The position numbers and the translations under genes were made by a program. A DNA stretch of 64,000 bases from Patiria pectinifera (lineage: Eukaryota; Echinodermata; Asteroidea; Valvatida; Asterinidae), in the NCBI GenBank assembly GCA_029964075.1, contig CM057135.1, positions 19,370,863-19,434,862 of the forward strand, in the 5' to 3' direction. How positions within the stretch are numbered: the stretch's first letter is position 1; the number at the start of each line of letters is the position of its first letter. The notes under the pieces were generated by a model that saw only the letters and a list, made by a program, of their open reading frames with translations, had not been told where the DNA came from and searched no databases. Below are positions 47,201-57,110 of the stretch, in pieces.

Positions 47201-50200
47201 GAAACAGCTCTTGTTTTCGTTAAGATTTTTTTTTTTTTTTTTTCTTTTTTTTTTTTTTCTTCTCCTTTTTCAGACTTTTTCTCCATAGGTTTAACACACG
47301 TTTCTTCCACCAATCCACTTTGCCACTTTTTTAAATCCGATTGATTTCAGACTTGGTACATACTTAGACCACCACCCACAGATGGTCCTAGAAGAAATTT
47401 GTGATCGTGACGTCATCAGGTGTCAGGTTACGTCACATTAAAGATGTATTTTTGCCCATATGTTTTGTACACGTTTTAAAACACTCCAGTTTGACATCTT
47501 CGTAAATCTGATCAACTTTAAACTTAATTCATACTTAGACCACCACCGACAGATGGTCCTAGACGAAATTCGTGATCATGACGTCATCAAGAGTCCGGTT
47601 ACGTCACATTAAAGATGCATTTTGCCCCATAGGGTTTGTACACGTTTTAAAACGCTCCATTTCGGCACTTTTGTAAATCCGATCGACGTCAGAATTAGTA
47701 CACACTTAGACTACCACTCACAGATGGTCCTTGAAGAAATTCGTGACCGTGACGTCATCAGGTGTCGGGTTACGTCACATTAAAGATGCAATTTTCCCCA
47801 TATGTTTTGTACACGTTTTAAAACGCTCCATTTTGGCACTTTCGTAAATCCGATCGACGTTACACTTGGTACACACTTAGACCACCACCCACAGATGGTC
47901 TTCGAAGAAATTCGTGACCGTGACGTCATCAGGTGTCGGGTTACGTCACATTAAAGATGCATTTTTCCCCATATGTTTTGTACACGTTTTTAAACACTCC
48001 ACTTTGGCCTCTTCGTAAATCCGATCGACCTCAAACTTGATACATACTTAGACCACCACCCACAGACGGTCCTAGAAGAAATTTGTAATCGTGACGTCAT
48101 CAGGTGTTGGGTAACGTCACATTAAAGATGCATTTTCCCCATAGGGTTTGTACACGTTTTAAAACATTCTACTTTGGCACTTTCGTAAATCCGATCGACG
48201 TTAGACTTGGTACACACTTAGACTACCACCTACAGATGGTCCTAGAAGAAATTCGTGATCGTGACATCATCAGGTGTAAGGTTACTTTACATTAAAGATG
48301 CATTTTTCCCCATATGGTTTGTACACGTTTTTCTTCAAATCATACTTTGGCACTATATGTCTGATTGACTTTTCACTTGGCAGATGACATTCGAAGTGAC
48401 TTCATCAAGTGTTCATCATGTGCACAGAGTATTTCAAATATCCGAAACAGCTTGTTTTTTTTGTTTTTTTTCTCCTTTTTCAGACTTTTTCTCCATAGGT
48501 TTAACACACGTTTCTTCCACCAGTCCACTTTGCCACTTTTTAAAATCCGATTGATTTCAGACTTGGTACATACTTAGACCATCACCCACAGATGGTCCTA
48601 GACGAAATTCGTGATTGTGACGTCATCAGGTGTCGGGTTAGGTCACATTAAAGATGCATTTTTCCCCATATGTTTTGTACACGTTTTAAAACACTCCAGA
48701 TTTGCATCTTCGTAAATCCGATCGACTTTAGACTTAATTCATACTAAGACCACCACCCACAGATGGTCCTAGACAAAATTCGTGATTGTGACATCATCAG
48801 GTGTTAGGCTACGTCAAATTAAAGATACACTCTTCCCCATAGGGTTTGTACACGTTTTAAAACGCTCCATTTCGGCACTTTCGTAAATCCGATCGACGTT
48901 ACACTTGGTACACACTTAGACCACCACCCACAGATGGTTCTAGAAGAAATTCGTGATCGTGACGTCATCAGGTGTCACGTTACTTCACATTAAAGATGCA
49001 CATTTTCCCCATAGGTTTTGTACACGTTTTAAAACGCTCCATTTCGGCACTTTCGTAAATCCGATCAACGTTGCACTTGGTACACACTTAGACCATCACC
49101 CACAGATGGTCCTAGAAGAAATTTGTGACCGTGACGTCATCAGGTGTCGGGTTACGTCACATTAAAGATGCATTTTTCCCCATATGTTTTGTACACGTTT
49201 TAAAACACTCCACTTTGGCCACTTCGTAAACCTGATCGACCTCAGACTTGGTACATACTTAGACCACCACCCATAGATGGTCCTAGAAGAAATTCGTGAT
49301 CGTGACATCATCAGGTGTAAGGTTACTTTACATTAAAGATGCATTTTTCCCCAAAGGTTTTGTACACGTTTTTCTTCAAATAATACTTTGGCACTATACA
49401 CCTGTATGTCTGATTGACTTTTCACTTGGCAGATGACATTCGAAGTGACTTCATCAAGTGTTCATCACGTGCACAGAGTATTTCAAATATCCGAAACAGC
49501 TTGTGTTTGTCCACAAACACATTTCTAGTTTTTTTTTCTTCTCCTTTTTCAGACTTTTTCTCCATAGGTTTAACACACGTTTCTTCCACCAATCCACTTT
49601 GCCACTTTTTTAAATCCGATTGATTTCAGACTTGGTACATACTTAGACCACCACCCACAGATGGTCCTAGAAGAAATTTGTGATCGTGACGTCATCAGGT
49701 GTCAGGTTACGTCACATTAAAGATGTATTTTTGCCCATATGTTTTGTACACGTTTTAAAACACTCCAGTTTGGCATCTTCGTAAATCAGATCGACTTTAA
49801 ACTTAATTCATACTTAGACCACCACCCACAGATAGTCCTAGACGAAATTCGTGATCGTGACGTCATCAAGAGTCAAGTTACGTCACATCAAAGATGCATT
49901 TTGCCCCATAGGGTTTGTACACGTTCTTTTCTCCATAGGGTTTGTACACGTTCTTTTCTCCATAGGTTTTGTACACGTTCTTTTCTCCATAGGGTTTGTA
50001 CACGTTCTTTTCTCCATAGGGTTTGTACACGTTCTTTTCTCCATATACATTGTGCACGTTGTTTTCTCCATAGGCTTTGTACCCATGGGGTCGGACAACT
50101 CGACCGTTATCCAACTTCACATTTTGACAGCGTGCGTGTGCATGCCTTGCCGCCTTACAGCTGGCCACGTCCCCGCGCACTCTACGCGGTACAGTCATGA

Positions 50201-53200
50201 TGCCACAGATTCATGCGGCTTACGTAATGTGACAAACTTGTAGTTGGGTATGTGAGTTGGGATTGTGAGTTGAGATAATCATGATTTATCAGAAGTTAAC
50301 AACTTTAAAGAATTTCTTCAATGTTAATGTGGGATTTTTGGGGATTTGTTCAAGTGCGCCACGTTAGGAACACTGGAAAGAATTCCATTTAAGCCTCCAC
50401 CTCTATGGGCCGTGACAGGAAACGTCAAAGTATTTTAAATGTGAGGATATCCCTGACTCTGGAATCAGGGTCCAGGCAAGACCCTCAGTTTTGAGGATAA
50501 GGAACTCACAAGAGTAGAGTAGACTTGGAATCAATGCTGATTTATTTCTCCAACTCGATAAAAGGTCCAATAAAAGATCCAATAAAAGACCCTACAAACA
50601 CCAGAGTAAACAAATAAAACATACATGCTCATCATTCTGGAAAATAAATGGGCACTTTATAATTATACATTAATATGTTACCAAAGAAAAATATCATTTA
50701 CTCATCTTGACAATCTATTAAGGCTCTTACCCAGACCACAAGTCACTGGTAGAGTATTATGTAAGGAACGGTGCAGCCCACGGGGGAAGAACTCAAACGC
50801 CTGTAAATGCTCGCTCCGCAACAGCAGTCACTCAGCGCCTAAAGCAAAGGCATACATGTACACAACGTAATTCATAGTTTATGTACATGTACATGTAAAT
50901 GCACACCGAAAGTGCCACACAGTGAGCTCGACAGTGCATGTGCACATGTGCACATGTGTACATGCACGAAAGTCTACAGCGCTCATTGCCAACTTGTCAA
51001 AACTTGAACACATTAGAAAAGTTTTTGCACCACGAAATCACGTGTAAGGAGTGGGCACAATCAGTAAATAACTCACCCTGCAATGGAAGGCTGGCTGAAC
51101 GAGTCCTGTCAAGGAAATATAACTCGAACAGCAAGCTGCTTGCAAAACTCAGGAGACTTTCTAGAGTGACAAATGTGAGATCTGTGCTCCACGGCGAGGC
51201 GATAACAGCAAAAAGGCCGCACAAACGCATTGCTGCACCAGCGCGCGTATCAGACCACATGGGCTGTTCCGTCATTCCGGTTATATCCCCCTCTGGATTA
51301 CTACGAAGTCAGCTTACATTTAGTAGTTTTCTAAATAATGTTGACGGCAAATCATATGAATTCAAAGAATAAACCAACCCATATAATAAATCCAAATATT
51401 CACGGTGTATGTTTCATCTCACGGGGTACCAGAACCGTAAGAAGGGAAGAGCCGCAGAGGAATCACTACCACGGGCTATTAGCCTGGAACAGCAGGAAAA
51501 GTGCATGTCCCGCGTACTAAATAAATAGACTTTCTTCAAGTCGCAAACCCAGCTCCCCACATAAAGAAAATCTTGATTTTTTCCCCTCCTAAATTTCCGT
51601 TTCTTCGTCAGATTTACAACTTTTGGTGCTTTTCAAGTCATATCTAGGAAAATAACTGGAGTCCGTATATGGAATTCTTTCCAAGACGTCATTAAATTTA
51701 ATTCCCTTCTCGTCTGCTCAGTACTATTGGTATGTTGACTCCCAACACGAATCATGTTACTGTTAAAATTGTTTGCTGCCCTCTAGTGTTTCCTGTGATG
51801 AAACGTCCAAAAATGTACGTGACGTGCAACTGTATTGGTCCGGCACTCATGGCCATAGCCAGGACAATACATGTAAGGCCAAAATCACAGATCGACACAA
51901 GCAAAATGACACGCAGTCCAAATTTCATGACAGACCACTCCGTGTTGGAGGTTAGCCATGGCTTTTAGGGGGCTAGATACAAACAGGATTACATGTTTTC
52001 TTCAGCTAATAATTATATTTTGGCAATTTGCTAAAGCTGATCGACATCAGATTTTACAATACCACTCACTGATGGCTCAAAAACAATTTCCGTCACCATG
52101 ACGTAGGTACCATTGTACAATATCACCTGACGGCTATAGTATTCAAGATTCTCTATCTCTAGGACGTACCAGTGCGATTGGGTTCAAAGCTGGTACGCAA
52201 GTATTCCAGGGTGTGAGTACAAAACCACATTATACGTCATGATCACACCATGATGACGTCTTCATGTGACCAAACATTCAAGTTATAGTATTTATTATAT
52301 TTCAGAACATTTATCTCTGAAAGTGCTAGTTCCATTGGCTTCGAACTTGGATTTGCTTCAAACATTATCACGTCATGTGCCGTCATTAAAGGGATAAATG
52401 TCAGGGCCTATATTGTACGGTATTTGTATAACTAGAGATTCCAAATGCATGTAACTAATGTACGTATCAAATATCTATGAAATTTGAGGTGATGTCGTCA
52501 TGTCATCAACACACCTCACAGCCGAAACAGCTTGCGTTTGTTCACAAACGCATACCTCTAGTTTTTTTTTCTTCTCCTTTTTCAGACTTTTTCTCCAAAG
52601 GTTTAACACACGTTTCTTCTGGCAGTCCACTTTGCCACTTTTATAAATCCGATTGATTTCAGACTTGGTACATACTTAGACCACCACCCACAGATGGTCC
52701 TAGAAGAAATTTGTGATCGTGACGTCATCAGGTGTCAGGTTATGTCACATTTAAGATGCATTTTTCCCCATATGTGTTGTACACGTTTTAAAACACTCCA
52801 GTTTGGCATCTTCGTAAATCCGATCAACTTTAAACTTAATTCATACTTAGACCACCACCCACAGATGGTCCTAGAAGAAATTTGTGATCGTGACATCATC
52901 AGGTGTCAGGTTACGTCACATTACAGATGCATTTTCCCCATATGTTTTGTACACGTTTTAAAACACTCCAGTTTGGCATCTTCGTAAATCCGATCGACTT
53001 TAAACTTAATTCATACTTAGACCACCACCCACAGATGGTCCTAGACGAAATTCATGATCCTGACGTCATCAAGAGTCAGGTTACGTCCCATTAAATATGC
53101 ATTTTTCCCCATAGGGTTTGTACATGTATTAAAACGCTCCAATTCGGCACTTTCCGATCGACGTTACACTTGGTACACACTTAGACCATCACCCACAGAT

Positions 53201-54989
53201 GGTCCTTGAAGAAATTCGTGATCGTGACGTCATCAGGTGTCACGTTACTTCACATTAAATATGCACATTTTCCCCATAGGTTTTGTACACGTTTTTCTTC
53301 AAACCATACACTTTGGCACTTTCGTAAATTTGATCAACTTTATACTTAGTACACACTTAGACCACTACCCATAGATGGTCCTAGAAGAAATTCGTCATCG
53401 TGGCGTCATGAGGTGTCAGGTTACATCACATTAAAGATGCATTGTTTCCCTATTGGTTTTGTACACGTTTTTATTCAAACTGAACTTCGGAAGTACAAGT
53501 CTGATTGGGTTAAAGCTTGTTATGCATATTCACATGTATGTGTTATAGATGGAAATTGAAGTGGCATCATCATCAAATGTCATGTGAAGTCCCTTAAAGG
53601 GGCATTTTATTCTTTTATAGGTCTATATCTACAGAACTAAAATGTTCGATTTGGTTGTAATTTGACATGTACATATTATAATGTGCTGTCATAGATGACA
53701 TTTATAGTGACGTCACTGATTGTTCATTCCATGCTCATAGTATTTCAAATATCCGAAACAGCTTGTGTTTGTCCATAAACACATTTCTAGTTCCCCATAT
53801 GTTTTGTACACGTTTTAAAACACTCCAGTTCGGCATCTTCGTAAATCCGATCAACTTTAAACTTAATTCATACTTAGACCACCACCCACAGATGGTCCTT
53901 GAAGAAATCTGTGATCGTGACGTCATCAGGTGTCACGTTACTTCACATTAAAGATGCACATTTTCCCCATAGGTTTTGTACACGATTTAAAACGCTCCAC
54001 TTTGGCACGTTCGTAAATTTGATCGACTTTATACTTAGTACACACTTAGACCACTACCCATAGATGGTCCTAGAAGAAATTCATCATCGTGGCGTCATGA
54101 GGTGTCAGGTTACATCACATTAAAGATGCATTGTTTCCCTATTGGTTTTGTACACGTTTTTCTTCAAATTGAACTTCGGAAGTACAAGTCTGATTGGGTT
54201 AAAACTTGGTATGCATATTCACATGGATGAGTTATAGATGGAAATTGAAGTGACATCATCATCAAATGTCATGTGAAGTCCCTTAAAGGGGCATTTTATT
54301 CTTTTATAGGTCTATATCTACGGAACTAAAATGTTCGATTTGGTTGTAACTTGAGATGTACATATTATAATGTGCTGTTAAAGATGACATTTATAGTGAA
54401 TTCACTGATTGTTCATCCCGTGCTCAGAATATTTCAAATATCCAAAACAGCTTGTGTTTGTCCACAAACACATTTCTAGTTTGTTTTATATTAGTAATGC
54501 TAATTACTAATAAATATTTTCACACAGTTCATTGATTAAAAGATGATCAAAAGACTTTATGAGGTCTAATTTCACACAACAATTTCAGTGTTTTTGAACA
54601 GTTTTCCATGGTCTGTGTCATTTTTTTTTTCAAAGTCACTTACAGAACTTGCTGGTGAGGCAAAGATTAGAGAAATTGAAAGTATATCAAAACAAAGCCA
54701 TCAACAAAATTGACAGTCATTAATACATGCTAACAAAAGCACATTTTTCGGGGGGGGGGGAAGAGACATGGTTTATCAAAATGGGCAAAAAAAGATTGAA
54801 AATATATAGGGGCCATCAGAAGTATTCTAGCTGTAGCAATATAGAAATGAATTTCTGTGTCAGTAAACGATGGAGTCGTCATTAATTTCTACACTAGCTT
54901 ACCATTTTCTTGGAGATCTTGCAAGTTCATTCCCGACACCATTTTTTTTCTCGATCCATCACGTGTCCATACTTTGTAGACGGTAGCCA
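41232..54989 (-). CDS. SAMD3-like gene with CIDE-N-like N-terminus; seven predicted exons
   Basis: Minus-strand exons: 54,903-54,989, 46,371-46,496, 45,425-45,496, about 44,250-44,298, 43,024-43,087, 42,405-42,539 and 41,232-41,358 (stop TGA). The first two encode a ubiquitin-like fold of CIDE-N type (TRDGSRKKMVSG, LGDGTDIPDDDLAF, IIYIVPP). The third is acidic (DIEDMDAEDAEDAPDIDYLL), the fourth basic (RKRKTSNSFMMNKDRWPHGF). The last two (GIELWFVTFYVFNLQYPVEA; RLWDVEEKWKV) match the end of the gene at 2.6-7 kb, which has FAAFYNFNIKYL at the same place and the same intron position. Phases agree for exons 1 to 4 and for 6 to 7; 5 to 6 does not, so an exon may be missing. The first exon starts TGGCTACC, so an upstream exon ending in A would create the ATG. 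The first intron holds Helitron arrays. Confidence 0.6.
43175..43275. repeat. GACCGAGAC simple repeat
   Basis: About ten degenerate units of (A)GACCGAGACCT(C/A)AG inside an intron of the SAMD3-like gene. Similar in kind to the GAGTCC repeat at 19.9 kb, but without visible terminal repeats. Confidence 0.6.
44240..44298 (-). CDS. Candidate exon with basic RKRKTSN motif (right boundary firm, left boundary open)
   Basis: Acceptor GGTATTACAG is followed at 44,298 by a frame in phase with the preceding exon (ending SVG|G): RKRKTSNSFMMNKDRWPHGF, continuing as LSALKQNKRPAPKDRILAQRH to about 44,155. Phase-0 donors (GTAGAT, GTAGCA or GTTTGA) near 44,150 would join the next exon at 43,087 in frame. It is probably a nuclear-localisation segment. 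The left end given here is only the safest part of the exon. Confidence 0.4.
44901..44971 (-). ncRNA. tRNA-like sequence, probably the head of a SINE or a tRNA pseudogene
   Basis: On the minus strand: AGCTTGGTGGTCGAGTAGTA (A box region), a 5-bp anticodon stem TCTGC/GCAGG with loop ACTTAAA, and GTGGGTTCGAGTCCCAC, a perfect T arm with B box. The acceptor stem pairs at 6 of 7 positions. The anticodon position does not give a normal isoacceptor (U33 is not in place), so I prefer a tRNA-derived element; flanking A/T-rich sequence repeats ACTCGGG at 44,878. Confidence 0.5.
45590..45908. mobile_element. MITE, copy 2 of the family at 3,331-3,650
   Basis: Aligned along its length with copy 1: TATCTTCAAGTAAACTTGAA start, CCAAGATGCGAGTGACATTC, TTTGCTTGAAGATAAATTTG, then a CGGCCTTCGGCC hairpin. 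It sits in the intron between the second and third exons of the SAMD3-like gene, as copy 1 sits in an intron of the paralogue. Confidence 0.7.
46371..46496 (-). CDS. Second exon: core of CIDE-N/PB1-like domain
   Basis: Acceptor TTTAAACAG, donor GTACAG. It encodes TLKLNFPPGCTLQLGDGTDI, then PDDDLAFTMISGDIIYIVPP. CIDE-N domains of the DFF40/45 family have the same order: basic strand, helix, then DGTxVDDEDYF..L and a closing hydrophobic strand. PB1 or another ubiquitin fold is the alternative. In DFF proteins this domain mediates partner binding; here the role is unknown. Confidence 0.6.
46746..47209 (+). repeat. Five tandem Helitron-like 5' hairpins
   Basis: AGCTGTTTCGGTG..CACCGAAACAGCT hairpins at 46,746-46,774, 46,801-46,830, 47,053-47,081, 47,114-47,142 and 47,181-47,209, each followed by TCTTGTTTTCGTTAA and a T-run. 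Only between the second and third is there a body monomer (about 220 bp). This means several 5' termini in a row, as expected if insertions occurred repeatedly at the same T-rich end or if rolling-circle products were joined. Confidence 0.85.
46801..49528 (+). mobile_element. Helitron/HINE-like tandem cluster with 171-bp monomers (first cluster)
   Basis: Monomers of 170-172 bp start at 47,442, 47,612, 47,784, 47,955, 48,126 and 48,296, with a second run at about 48,650-49,345. Each holds TTTTGTACACGTTTTAAAAC, AAATCCGATCGAC, TTAGACCACCACCCACAGAT, CGTGACGTCATCAGGTGT and TTACGTCACATTAAAGATGC. The 3' end is the hairpin GTGTTTGT-CC-ACAAACAC (49,503-49,520), ATTT and CTAG at 49,525-49,528. A truncated 3' end lies at about 48,448. 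This matches non-autonomous Helitrons/Helentrons with a central repeat (HINE, or bivalve pearl-type elements). No Rep/helicase is encoded. Confidence 0.75.
49529..49912 (+). mobile_element. Helitron-like monomers, 5'-truncated copy
   Basis: Directly after the CTAG at 49,528 comes a T-run, CTTCTCCTTTTTCAGACTTT and two more 171-bp monomers, which then run into the 27-bp minisatellite. The 3' terminus with CTAG is missing in this copy. Confidence 0.7.
49910..50092 (+). repeat. 27-bp minisatellite, about 6.5 copies
   Basis: Unit GGGTTTGTACACGTTCTTTT + CTCCATA, spaced exactly 27 bp (49,913, 49,940, 49,967 and on). It is made of pieces of the 171-bp monomer (TTTGTACACGTT and TTTTCTCCATAGG), so it arose by local amplification. 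Repetitive reading frames such as RVCTRSFLH are artefacts. Confidence 0.9.
50093..51980. other. Stretch within the long intron, no supported gene
   Basis: Longest frame: 50,938-51,372 plus, 144 codons, with no recognised domain. TACATGTACATGT runs lie at 50,850-50,965. It may be the body of the Helitron-like element that ends at 52,561, or host sequence; no boundary is seen. Confidence 0.35.
51990..52561 (+). mobile_element. 3' part of a Helitron-like element
   Basis: Degenerate monomer-like sequence (ATGACGTAGG, TGATGACGTCTTCATGTGAC) ends in CCGAAACAG, hairpin GCGTTTGT-TC-ACAAACGC (52,534-52,551), then CTAG at 52,558-52,561 followed by T. The hairpin differs from the other copies by a compensated base change (GTG/CAC to GCG/CGC), which supports a selected stem. 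Confidence 0.7.
52562..53790 (+). mobile_element. Helitron-like copy with five monomers
   Basis: Starts at a T-run and CTTCTCCTTTTTCAG right after the previous CTAG, contains 171-bp monomers from 52,600 to about 53,440, then a conserved 3' tail (ACTGATTGTTCATTCC ... ATATCCGAAACAGCTT), hairpin at 53,765-53,782 and CTAG at 53,787-53,790. Confidence 0.75.
53791..54479 (+). mobile_element. Helitron-like copy with two monomers, same 3' tail
   Basis: Begins inside a monomer (CCCCATATGTTTTGTACACG) directly after CTAG at 53,790, has two monomers, the same 250-bp tail as the previous copy, hairpin 54,454-54,471 and CTAG 54,476-54,479 followed by T. Head-to-tail joining at CTAG is seen here for the third time. 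Confidence 0.75.
54480..54902. other. Intron sequence next to the CIDE-N first exon
   Basis: A/T-rich with a G-run at 54,751. No element end or coding frame is seen. Confidence 0.4.
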
Positions 54990-56226
54990 CTGATGAAGAA
55001 CAGGAAAATCAGTCAAAAAAAAATGCAGTCTTTGGGACTAAGAACTTGTATCCAAATGTGTGATGCATTTTCATTGGGAATGCATGGGGTGAAGCATCTG
55101 CACGTACACACACCAACCTATTGTGGGTCTCATCAGATTCAGTAAGCCTCAACAAACCCAGTGACATGTCTCTTCGGAACACTTTTGGTCTAGCAACAAA
55201 ATACACGGAAGGCTCACAGACTAGCATGCACTGCAATTCACCCATTTGCACTGTTTGCCCATCTAACACAGATAAGGCAATGATGTCTCCCTTTCTGAAG
55301 TTAGTTTCCTTATACTTTACTTCATGCGTCAACAGCACTGTATGTTGACTGTCACATCAGCAACAAACTTTGGTGACTCAAGTAGACAAGATGTCAATTC
55401 TTTGCTGTAGTGCTCCTTCACAAATTCTGTTGCATGTTCCACTTGAATCTTCGCAGGGTAAAATCTCCCGGCACTGTAAGATGATTGTAACATCTGGTGC
55501 CGAACGCTGAGAGTTTTAGTAACATTTATGAAATTTTGAGCTGTCGAAACAATGTACTTGAAATATTTGCGTTTGCTCTCAAATCGCATTGTCCAGACCC
55601 ATATTAGGGGTCCAAAGTGGCGAATGAGTTCAGCATAATGCCGAAGGAAGTGATGCTTTGGCCGCAATGTATAGTCTGGGAAAAGTTTGTTCAGATCCAG
55701 TAGGTAATTCTGTGTAATTAGCTCCAGGTATGCAACCTGTCCACTGGACAATTTTGGGGCGGTTACAATATCAGTGATTTCTCTGAGTGTTATGAGAATT
55801 CCCCACGCTTCATCTTCACAGTCAACTTTGTCACCAATGAGAATGGGGAGATACCTTGCGAAGTTCCAATTCTGAACTGCATGGCCAGAGAGTCTCCTGT
55901 TGCCGACATCAACATGTGCTGGTTTGTCAAATTTGTCATTTCCATGGTAGACACATTCATCAATTCTTTTATTTAACAGTTCGACAGTAAACCAGCCTTT
56001 AGTCTGAATCATGTACTTCAGAAACAGACACACATCATATGCAAGTACACCTTTAAAAAGATCATGCCAAATGCATGGGGGGGAGCCCTTTACATACATG
56101 GAAGAAGTTTAAGACATTAAATGATGAATTCGACTTCACTCCAAGGACTGATGTATCTGACAACACCTGTTGTACTTGATCAGCACACTCTTGATAGTTC
56201 TGTGTTGTACGTCTTTCTGCAACAGC
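54990..56226 (-). pseudogene. DDE-like transposase, copy B, C-terminal two thirds
   Basis: Minus strand, from an acceptor-like GCTGTTGCAG at 56,227: RTTQNYQECADQVQQVLSDT, GVKSNSSFNVLNFFHVCKGL, then a frame change in a G7 run (56,077-56,083), IWHDLFKGVLAYDVCLFLKY, GHAVQNWNFARYLPILIGD, LRPKHHFLRHYAELIRHFGP and WTMRFESKRKYFKY (probable catalytic Glu), ending in VNIQCC then a stop. A second frame (55,338-55,009) carries the C-terminal domain, ending FLVPKTAFFFD. Zinc fingers and the GDNLG segment are absent, so it is 5'-truncated or those parts lie in an unseen exon. The stop lies 19 bp before the acceptor of the CIDE-N exon. Confidence 0.65.
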
Positions 56227-56289
56227 AAAAATGTCTCACTTCAAGTGAACGCAACTACGCCCAAATTGAAAAGGAATGTCTGCACTGTT
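56227..56289 (+). pseudogene. Small fragment of Gypsy RNase H
   Basis: The frame LTSSERNYAQIEKECLHC is the start of a Gypsy RNase H domain (compare LTPSERRYAHIEKE in the element at 24-27 kb). It is only about 20 codons, followed by a stop, and lies on the opposite strand to transposase copy B, touching its 5' end. Confidence 0.6.
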
Positions 56290-57110
56290 AAAACGTTGGG
56301 CATTAAAATGTTGGGTAAAGCTAAATTGTCCAGAAGTTGGTAATTTTTAGTGTAAAGTTGGTAATTTTCCAAAATATTCACCGAACACCAGGTGCTCTAA
56401 TTTGGTGAAAGGTATTAGATAAAAATTGTAGAAAATTTGACCAGATATTCGTAACTTCCTTAGCCCAACTGAGTTGGGGATTTGTTGTCCTTTCAATTGG
56501 GTAACGTAGGGCATTAAAATGTTGGGTAAAGCTAAACTGTCAAAAAGTTGGTCACTTTTAGTGTAAACGTTGGTCATTTTCCAAAATATTTACCCAACAC
56601 CAGGTGCTCTAATTTGGTGAAAGGCATTAGATAAAAATTGTAGAAAATTTGACCAGATATTCGTATTTATACCACCCTAACTGAGTTGGGGATTTTTGTG
56701 TCCTCTTAATTGGGTAACGTTGGGCATTAAAATATTGGGTACGGCTAATAATCCAGAAGTTGGTAATTTTTAGTGTAAACGTTGGTCATTTTTTCCAAAA
56801 TCGTTACTCAACACAAGATGCTCTAATTTGGTGAAAGGCATTACATAACAATTGTAGAAAATTTGACCAGATCAATGAGTAGCTAGTCATAGGGTATACG
56901 TTAGGCTTAAAACGAACTATGTCCACAAGTAGGTCATTTTTAGTGTAGAAGTTGGTCAGGCTGCAGGTGCTCATTAACGTGGTGAAAGGCGTGAGACAAA
57001 CATTCTACAAAGGCCTGACCAGATGTTCCGTAAGGCTAGGCTTTCTACTATATACTCCAACTGAGTTGGGAATGTTGTAAATTGGGTAGTAGGCCTAGTG
57101 CTACTGAATA
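56290..57110. repeat. Tandem repeat, 212-bp unit, about 3.5 copies
   Basis: GGGCATTAAAATGTTGGGTA occurs at 56,298, 56,509 and 56,722 (spacing 211-213). Each unit contains AGTTGGTAATTTTTAGTGTA, CAGGTGCTCTAATTTGGTGA and CCAACTGAGTTGGG (a small palindrome). The fourth unit (56,900-57,090) is more diverged, and similarity falls off to the right. Confidence 0.85.

Noticed and set aside
50938..51372. 144-codon plus-strand frame
   Set aside because: No domain, biased start (CTCAHVY from TGTACATG repeats), no splice signals; left as unannotated.
47900..53951. Small proteins read across 171-bp monomers (FPHRVCTRFKTLHFGTF type) and the RVCTRSFLH repeat
   Set aside because: The frames drift between monomers, and the repeats end in Helitron termini; no start context or splice structure.
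46980..54130. CRISPR array or alpha-satellite centromere
   Set aside because: Regular repeats, but monomers are contiguous without unique spacers, the genome is animal, and the 171-bp length matching primate alpha satellite is a coincidence with no sequence similarity.
5900..56230. Shared 17-mer TTGTACGTCTTTCTGCA at about 5,919 and 56,208 as sign of exon capture
   Set aside because: Too short and without flanking similarity; chance or codon-level coincidence is more likely.
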